A DNA stretch of 23,551 nt. Origin: Beroe ovata. Its lineage: Eukaryota; Ctenophora; Nuda; Beroida; Beroidae. Shown here in pieces: positions 20,001 through 23,551 of the stretch. The position numbers and the translations under genes were made by a program. The notes beneath the pieces were generated by a model. The model ran no database searches, was not told the DNA's origin, and saw only the letters and a list, made by a program, of their open reading frames with translations. Every line of letters begins with the position of its first letter. Positions within the stretch are counted from its first letter, which is position 1. The stretch is taken from NCBI GenBank assembly GCA_946803715.1, contig CAMPET010000092.1:163742-187292 (forward strand). Reading direction: 5' to 3'.

Positions 20001-22925
20001 AACTCCACTAGAGAGTTCTCCACCAAATACCTGAGGGGGCATCTCCATGAGTGGCTATAGTCAAGCAATGAGGCAAATCTCAGTTAAAGTTACTGATTTT
20101 CATACGATATTTGCCACGAATGCGAACCTGAGGGAGTCCTGCATAGCGAACTTAACGAGCTCCATGAACTTCCTCAGTTTCGAAATCTCGTACACCTCCC
20201 ACTTATTCTCCTCGATGTTGAACCAGCCCTTCCCAACATCACGGAGTGAGCTCGTCACTCTGGTGTTCAGCGTGGTCAGCCACGTGTCCTTCAGATAGGA
20301 CTGAACCTGCATACAGCTCTGGTTCTGTGTCTGTTCAAACTCCTCCAGTCGCATTGACTTGGTGATGGCTGTTTGGAACAGGTCTTTGCTCGACACCTAG
20401 GAATGTCATCGTTTAATGCAATATGGAACAGCATGGGTGATTGGAAAATGGAAATGGTGATTTGGCACGATCTCGACTATATAGTTCACTCTATTAGTAC
20501 CTTATTACACTCAGCTCTGACATCACCCAGCGCAATGATAGCCTCGGGACGAGTGAGGAACGAGTTGAAGATGAAACTGTCAAACTGCTTGTGGAACGGG
20601 TACTTTGGTACGTCAACCCGGGCAGCACTCTTACAGATCTCGGGCACTTGCGGTATTGTCACGTACGAGAAATATCCCGGCAGTGATTTGGATACTTTAT
20701 CGAACGTGATTCGGTTGTGTGCTCGCTGGTAGTCGAGTGATATTTGTTTCTGTAGACGTTGAACAAGCCAGTTCAGTCTGAGAGGGACGGATGTCATGAA
20801 ACGTGAAATCTTCATCCTTCGATAAGAGAAGGCTCACATAATAATGTGAACCCTTACTTTGATCCGTCGAGCTGACAAGCTCCGAGAGCGTGATTGGTGA
20901 TGTTATCCAGCAGCTCTTTGTCAATGTCAGGCACTGAGGTCGTGTGCATGCAATCCACATACATATGGTACCTGGAATACAATGAAAAAAGATCAGTCCA
21001 TGATAACCAGAAAATCACAGATGTATCATATGACATAAGTTCAGGCGTTTTGTAGAACAAACCTGATGATTGCCTCAGAATCGAGTCGGAGTTTGTGTGC
21101 TTCCACCACTCTCCGTGTGAAGGTTCGTGGGTCCTCGGCAGCGAAGAGAAGGCGAACTCTCGGTACCCAATACTAGAAAAACAGTGATGAAATTAGAGTT
21201 TGAAGTTTCATTAAAAACGCATAATTCTCTAAAATTGTCATAATTTCTCATCTTACCCTGTTTCCATCCTTGCAGTCGCCAGTGTTGGCCGCAGTGTGAT
21301 CCATGGCATTGGCTAGGTCCTTGGTTTGTGGGTGTCTCCACGATAGACCAGTGTTAGCTCGCTGTACCAGATATCTCTTAGTACGAGGCGAGTAGGCCAG
21401 TACTCCGACCTAGGATTAGTGTGCTGATCAGTGTGATGCCATCATTCGAACTCCAGTTCTCGTTCTGATCACCATAGCAACAATGCTGCCATGTTGCTGC
21501 AATATCTTAAAGCAAGACTCACGTCAGCCCACTGGTAGCAAGGGAGGGTGGGCGAGGGTGACTGCTCTGCTCCATTGCTCCCTGTTCCATTGCTCATCTG
21601 ACTCTGAGTCTCACGAGTAACGAGTGTCTTGAGGAGAGCTTTCCCGGGGACAGCTTTAGCAGAGCCATCCTCGTCATAGAGTCGCTCTATCCATTCCTCG
21701 GGTGTATGACAGTCGTACTCCTCGTTATCGAATATCTGCAAGGGACGGTATTTATCATTATGCGTGAGGACAGAACTCTTGATACTTCATCTAACTTATT
21801 ATTCATGTTTAAACTGATTTCTCCCCTCCCCAAACCTCGAGTGGCAGGTAGATGGGGAAGAACTGGTGAAGGGGACCAGCTGCGGGTGGTGCCTGGTTCA
21901 CAGGGGCACTCTTTCTGTTCGTGAGCAGCGAGTTGCCGTCAAATAGACCCTTGTTCTTCCTCTCTCCATTCGGGCAGACAACCTTCATCCCTGCCTCCTT
22001 CACGCTGGCCACAGAGCTAGCACGGGATGTTCCCGGACTCTTGACTCTGGGTGTGGTGTCAATCATTGCTCGTGGAGTCAATCATGTGAGGACTATGATA
22101 GTGCCGTGGGATTGCCGACTTACTTTCCAATTTCTTCATTTGATGGTTTGCGTGTTTGTGACTGTGAACTGAGTTTCTTGCTTAGTGAAGCTTGCAAGCG
22201 TGACAAATCGTCTTGTGACTTGCTGTGAATTTTGGTGTGAATCATGCATGAAAAAGAATGGAACACTACAGTCTAGAATGACACAAACCACTATCAAGTA
22301 ACCTTGTTAACGTATGGACTGGTGGTGGAATATTGATCTTGGTAGAAATCTCATCTTTTGGCATGAGCTGATCAGTTTCAACTCCTGCATCAAGGAGCAG
22401 ACTGGCTATGTTCAAACTCTCAAACTGGCGTCTCAGCCGCTCAATAGCCACTTTTCTGGGAGTCTGTCCAGGTGGCGTGTAGTACGGCATCTGCACTTTG
22501 GGCTCCCATGACGATAGCGGATAATCCTGTGGAGAGTGTGAAATGAATAACGGACTGTCAACGAGTCAATGTGATAGCATCAAAACTTTCTCCAGTCCTT
22601 ACGGTATTCTGGTCAACTTTGGTTGATGGACCGTAGAGTTGTTTCTCTAGCTGTTCGTCAAAATCCTCAGGGATCTTGAATGACGATGCTTTCGGTCGGT
22701 ACTTCTCTTTGGTGACATTCCATAGAGTACTGTGAACAACTTCAGGTCCTTGTGCAATTTTCTGCGATGTACGTAATTATGGTATTGATTTATGGAACTT
22801 GGGTGAAAACGGATGATGAGAATTGCACGAATCTTCAAGTTTCTTACACTGGGGTCTGGAGCTCCTTCCTGGGACAGAATGTCCGAGTAGAAGCCCCGCT
22901 GTCGGTTGTTATGAGAACTGTGCAT
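5003..22925 (-). CDS. DNAH1: Axonemal inner-arm dynein heavy chain, DNAH1 orthologue, 45 exons, complete
   Basis: This is the motor subunit of a ciliary/flagellar inner dynein arm. It hydrolyses ATP in an AAA+ ring and slides doublet microtubules in the axoneme. The spliced frame is about 4,270 residues, close to mammalian DNAH1. Family motifs appear in order: N-terminal QRGFYSDIL (residues 9-17), linker [12 protein letters not shown]1 GPAGTGKT (1595-1602) with [12 protein letters not shown]2 GPTGSGKT (1876-1883), AAA3 GPTGTGKS (2238-2245), AAA4 GVGGSGRQS (2586-2594), stalk and microtubule-binding domain (about 2820-3135), and C-terminal VALICALDY. The QRGFYSDIL start and ALICALDY end are recalled features of DNAH1, which favours it over DNAH3, DNAH7 and DNAH12. 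The first ATG chosen lies just before the QRGFYSDIL motif; the frame is open a little upstream without another ATG. All introns are GT-AG and all phases agree; I see no frameshift or premature stop. Exon boundaries were placed by eye and are listed under the module entries. Confidence 0.95.
6855..6955. mobile_element. Tc1/mariner-like MITE in DNAH1 intron 40
   Basis: A 101-bp element with about 29-bp inverted ends: CAGTAGTCAATTACTTTGCC on the left pairs with the complement of GGCGAAGTAATTGACCACTA on the right, with four mismatches. It is flanked by TA on both sides (6853-6854 and 6956-6957), the Tc1/mariner target signature. It is non-coding and lies fully inside an intron of the dynein gene. 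Confidence 0.75.
7029..7123. repeat. CG run, short tandem repeat and 15-bp palindrome in DNAH1 intron 40
   Basis: A GCGCGC run (7029-7042) is followed by CTTATTCTCAGACAG at 7046-7060 and again at 7073-7087, with a partial unit between. Then comes a hairpin, GCTGACGCAAGCCGC (7091-7105) with its near-perfect complement at 7109-7123 around a 3-nt loop. Together with the MITE this makes the intron (6792-7149, 358 nt) the longest in the gene. Confidence 0.8.
9413..10360 (-). other. DNAH1: DNAH1 stalk: antiparallel coiled coil and microtubule-binding domain
   Basis: All of this lies inside the single large exon 38. CC1 is about residues 2820-2933 (heptad-rich, [12 protein letters not shown] to LKSLNKN). 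The globular microtubule-binding domain is about 2936-3057 ([17 protein letters not shown] through [15 protein letters not shown]). CC2 is about 3058-3135 ([14 protein letters not shown] onward). The tip contacts tubulin and the coil relays its state to the ring. Domain limits are estimates from heptad pattern and family knowledge. Confidence 0.88.
10361..11488 (-). other. DNAH1: DNAH1 exons 36-38 (start): AAA4
   Basis: Exons: 11219-11488, 10976-11089, and the first part of exon 38 (7983-10876), giving about residues 2520-2819. [14 protein letters not shown] (from 2586) is the AAA4 nucleotide loop with Arg in place of the usual Walker A Lys, which I recall as normal for this family. The segments [18 protein letters not shown] and [14 protein letters not shown] mark the rest of the module. 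Confidence 0.92.
11627..13087 (-). other. DNAH1: DNAH1 exons 32-35: AAA3
   Basis: Exons: 12983-13087, 12584-12856, 12306-12468, 11627-12189, giving about residues 2152-2519. The P-loop GPTGTGKS is at 2238-2245, FFIDDFNMP carries the Walker B acids (2305-2306), and GPPGGGRN plus [13 protein letters not shown] follow. Exon 32 has a run of acidic residues (DDEEEE) that also occurs at this place in the DNAH1 sequence I recall. AAA3 is a regulatory ATPase site. Confidence 0.92.
13182..14546 (-). other. DNAH1: DNAH1 exons 27-31: AAA2
   Basis: Exons: 14188-14546, 13969-14111, 13657-13851, 13437-13556, 13182-13337, giving about residues 1827-2151. GPTGSGKT (1876-1883) is the P-loop. [19 protein letters not shown] and [16 protein letters not shown] are classic AAA2 signatures. 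AAA2 normally binds ATP without turning it over. The stretch in exons 30-31 is less conserved and bridges to AAA3. Confidence 0.92.
13395..13428. repeat. 10-bp tandem repeat (GAAGTGATAT) in DNAH1 intron 30
   Basis: About three consecutive copies of a TGAAGTGATA-like unit lie within the 99-nt intron 13338-13436. No function is inferred. Confidence 0.7.
14623..15826 (-). other. DNAH1: DNAH1 exons 23-26: AAA1, main ATPase site
   Basis: Exons: 15532-15826, 15279-15392, 14969-15118, 14623-14816, giving about residues 1576-1827. The Walker A GPAGTGKT has Lys1601. The Walker [10 protein letters not shown] has Asp1647 and Glu1648, so the catalytic site looks intact. [19 protein letters not shown] and [18 protein letters not shown] follow, as expected for sensor I and the C-terminal part of AAA1. 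This site drives motility in all dyneins. Confidence 0.95.
15137..15207. repeat. 36-bp tandem duplication in DNAH1 intron 24
   Basis: Two adjacent units each begin TAGTGATCATATG and continue GGGGTGAGTTG or GAGGTGAGTTG, with a few differences. They lie fully inside the intron 15119-15278 and contribute to its above-average length of 160 nt. Confidence 0.75.
15912..18228 (-). other. DNAH1: DNAH1 exons 16-22: linker region
   Basis: Exons: 17910-18228, 17630-17799, 17403-17533, 16874-17303, 16574-16753, 16221-16451, 15912-16105, giving about residues 1025-1575. The linker swings across the ring to make the power stroke. Supporting motifs are [74 protein letters not shown] and [15 protein letters not shown]. 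These are among the most conserved dynein heavy chain segments. Confidence 0.9.
18364..22925 (-). other. DNAH1: DNAH1 exons 1-15: N-terminal tail
   Basis: Exons in transcript order: 22848-22925, 22603-22761, 22303-22526, 21836-22046, 21523-21735, 21257-21409, 21063-21172, 20858-20971, 20501-20816, 20128-20396, 19754-20030, 19460-19653, 19097-19340, 18779-18981, 18364-18670. They encode about residues 1-1024. The tail binds intermediate and light chains and docks the arm on the A-tubule. Recognisable DNAH1-type segments are [50 protein letters not shown] and [11 protein letters not shown]. Exon 4 codes for a Ser/Ala/Pro-rich low-complexity stretch that looks poorly conserved. Its acceptor (22046/22047) was chosen because it alone fits the phase left by exon 3. 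Confidence 0.85.
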
Positions 22926-23033
22926 TACTTCATGACATTCTGATGGGCAGAAATTGTATGAATTAGGATTCAGAGATTATGGATTAAACTCATGAGGAAT
23001 AGAAGAATTGTAAGCTTTCTCTGAATCATTAAC

Positions 23034-23047
23034 GTTGTTCAGTGAAC
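23034..23047 (-). promoter_or_regulatory. Candidate RFX X-box-like site
   Basis: The 14-mer GTTCACTGAACAAC (minus strand) has the GTT...AAC frame of the X-box consensus GTHNYYATRRNAAC, with three mismatches to the defined positions. It lies about 110 bp upstream of the dynein ATG. RFX factors regulate many ciliary genes through X-boxes at such distances in animals. The match is imperfect and could be chance. Confidence 0.3.
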
Positions 23048-23313
23048 GAATAGCGGACGAAATTTTTACTGGACGATTATCATTCATCTTTGCTCATGCT
23101 ACAAGCGTCAAAGAGCAGCAATTCTAGTGATACTTGTGGCACGAGCAACACAAAGAAACGCGAGGTCAGATTAATGAGAAGCTGCATGAGAAGTCACTCG
23201 AGTTTACACATCTCCAAGGATACAGCGACTCTTGCGCGCGGAATTGGCATCAGAAATATCATCGCGCGTTCCATTAAATACCGCGCGCGCTTCTCGGTGC
23301 GGGATGCGAAAAA

Positions 23314-23447
23314 TTAATGGAAACCATAGAGGTCGTCCAGGTGGCTGATTTCTAGCTTTCTAGAGAACTTTAACACCTGGTTACGACCATCACTCTCAAA
23401 TATGGAGTACAGGTAATTCTTTCGGGAATTTCGTCGCAGTCTCTACT
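23314..23447 (-). CDS. Possible terminal exon of an upstream minus-strand gene (weak)
   Basis: On the minus strand an open frame of about 42 codons after a candidate acceptor (GGGAGTAG) ends YLYSIFESDGRNQ...LDDLYGFH and a TAA at 23314-23316. A second frame, entered from an acceptor next to the CA repeat (CACACAG), is also open for about 36 codons. Two competing readings and no recognised family make this a weak call. If real, a neighbour ends about 390 bp before the dynein start on the same strand. Confidence 0.2.
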
Positions 23448-23482
23448 CCCTTCCAAGTCCCAAGAATCGAGACCAGTCTCTC

Positions 23483-23550
23483 TGTGTGTGTGTGTGTGTG
23501 TTTGTGTTTGTGTGTGTGTTTGTGTTTGTGTGTGTGTGTGTGTGTGGTGT
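23483..23550. repeat. TG microsatellite with TTTG interruptions
   Basis: A TG run broken by TTTGTG units reaches the right edge of the window. On the minus strand it reads as a CA tract. Confidence 0.9.
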
Positions 23551-23551
23551 C

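Larger units (their letters stand above)
22926..23551. other. 5' flank of DNAH1
   Basis: Presumed promoter and 5' UTR region, read on the minus strand. It contains an X-box-like site near 23034-23047, a GCGC-rich patch at about 23235-23300, a possible terminal exon of an upstream neighbour (23314-23447) and a TG repeat at the right end. No gene in it is well supported. Confidence 0.5.

Noticed and set aside
5003-22925. Assignment to DNAH3, DNAH7 or DNAH12 instead of DNAH1
   Set aside because: The ends QRGFYSDIL and VALICALDY, the acidic insert before AAA3, and the segments in the tail match what I recall of DNAH1. DNAH7-type proteins end differently (GVALLCQL type).
23096-23170. Possible first exon of a divergent plus-strand gene (ATG at 23096, GTCAG donor-like after 23164)
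   Set aside because: Only a short low-complexity Ser/Lys-rich frame with a weak donor and no downstream partner exon in the window.

Overview
This is a eukaryotic, animal-type window. Its main content is one complete, intron-rich gene on the minus strand (5003-22925) for an axonemal inner-arm dynein heavy chain, which I call the DNAH1 orthologue. I could build 45 exons by eye. All 44 introns are GT-AG, every exon-exon phase matches, and the spliced frame is open for 4,270 codons plus a stop, about the length of mammalian DNAH1. Most introns are about 75-160 nt. That compactness, the simple TG and GCGC repeats, abundant short inverted-repeat elements and the presence of a ciliary dynein suggest a compact-genome early-branching animal such as a sponge. 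The species is an inference.

Layout. 1-1224: 3' end of a plus-strand gene for a cysteine-rich, probably secreted or extracellular protein, whose last exons are joined in matching phases; it runs off the left edge. 1225-1724: non-coding DNA with a strong hairpin. 1725-4469: two diverged copies (A and B) of a roughly 1.25 kb non-coding unit in direct tandem, meeting at a single N (3216). Copy A carries two foldback MITE-like insertions flanked by 8-9 bp target duplications, and copy B keeps the empty sites. 4470-5002: AT-rich 3' flank of the dynein gene with an AATAAA signal. 5003-22925: DNAH1. 22926-23551: its 5' flank, with a candidate RFX X-box-like site about 110 bp upstream of the ATG, a CG-rich stretch, an uncertain minus-strand terminal exon of a neighbour, and a TG microsatellite.

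The dynein shows every expected module in order: tail, linker, AAA1 to AAA4 with P-loops, stalk coiled coil with microtubule-binding domain, AAA5-AAA6 and the C-terminal domain. I see no break in it. The most unusual parts are a single uninterrupted 2.9 kb exon in an otherwise finely split gene, a 41-nt intron, the MITE-scarred tandem repeat, which may be two haplotypes joined by the assembler, and the unidentified cysteine-rich gene. I found no novel multi-gene system.
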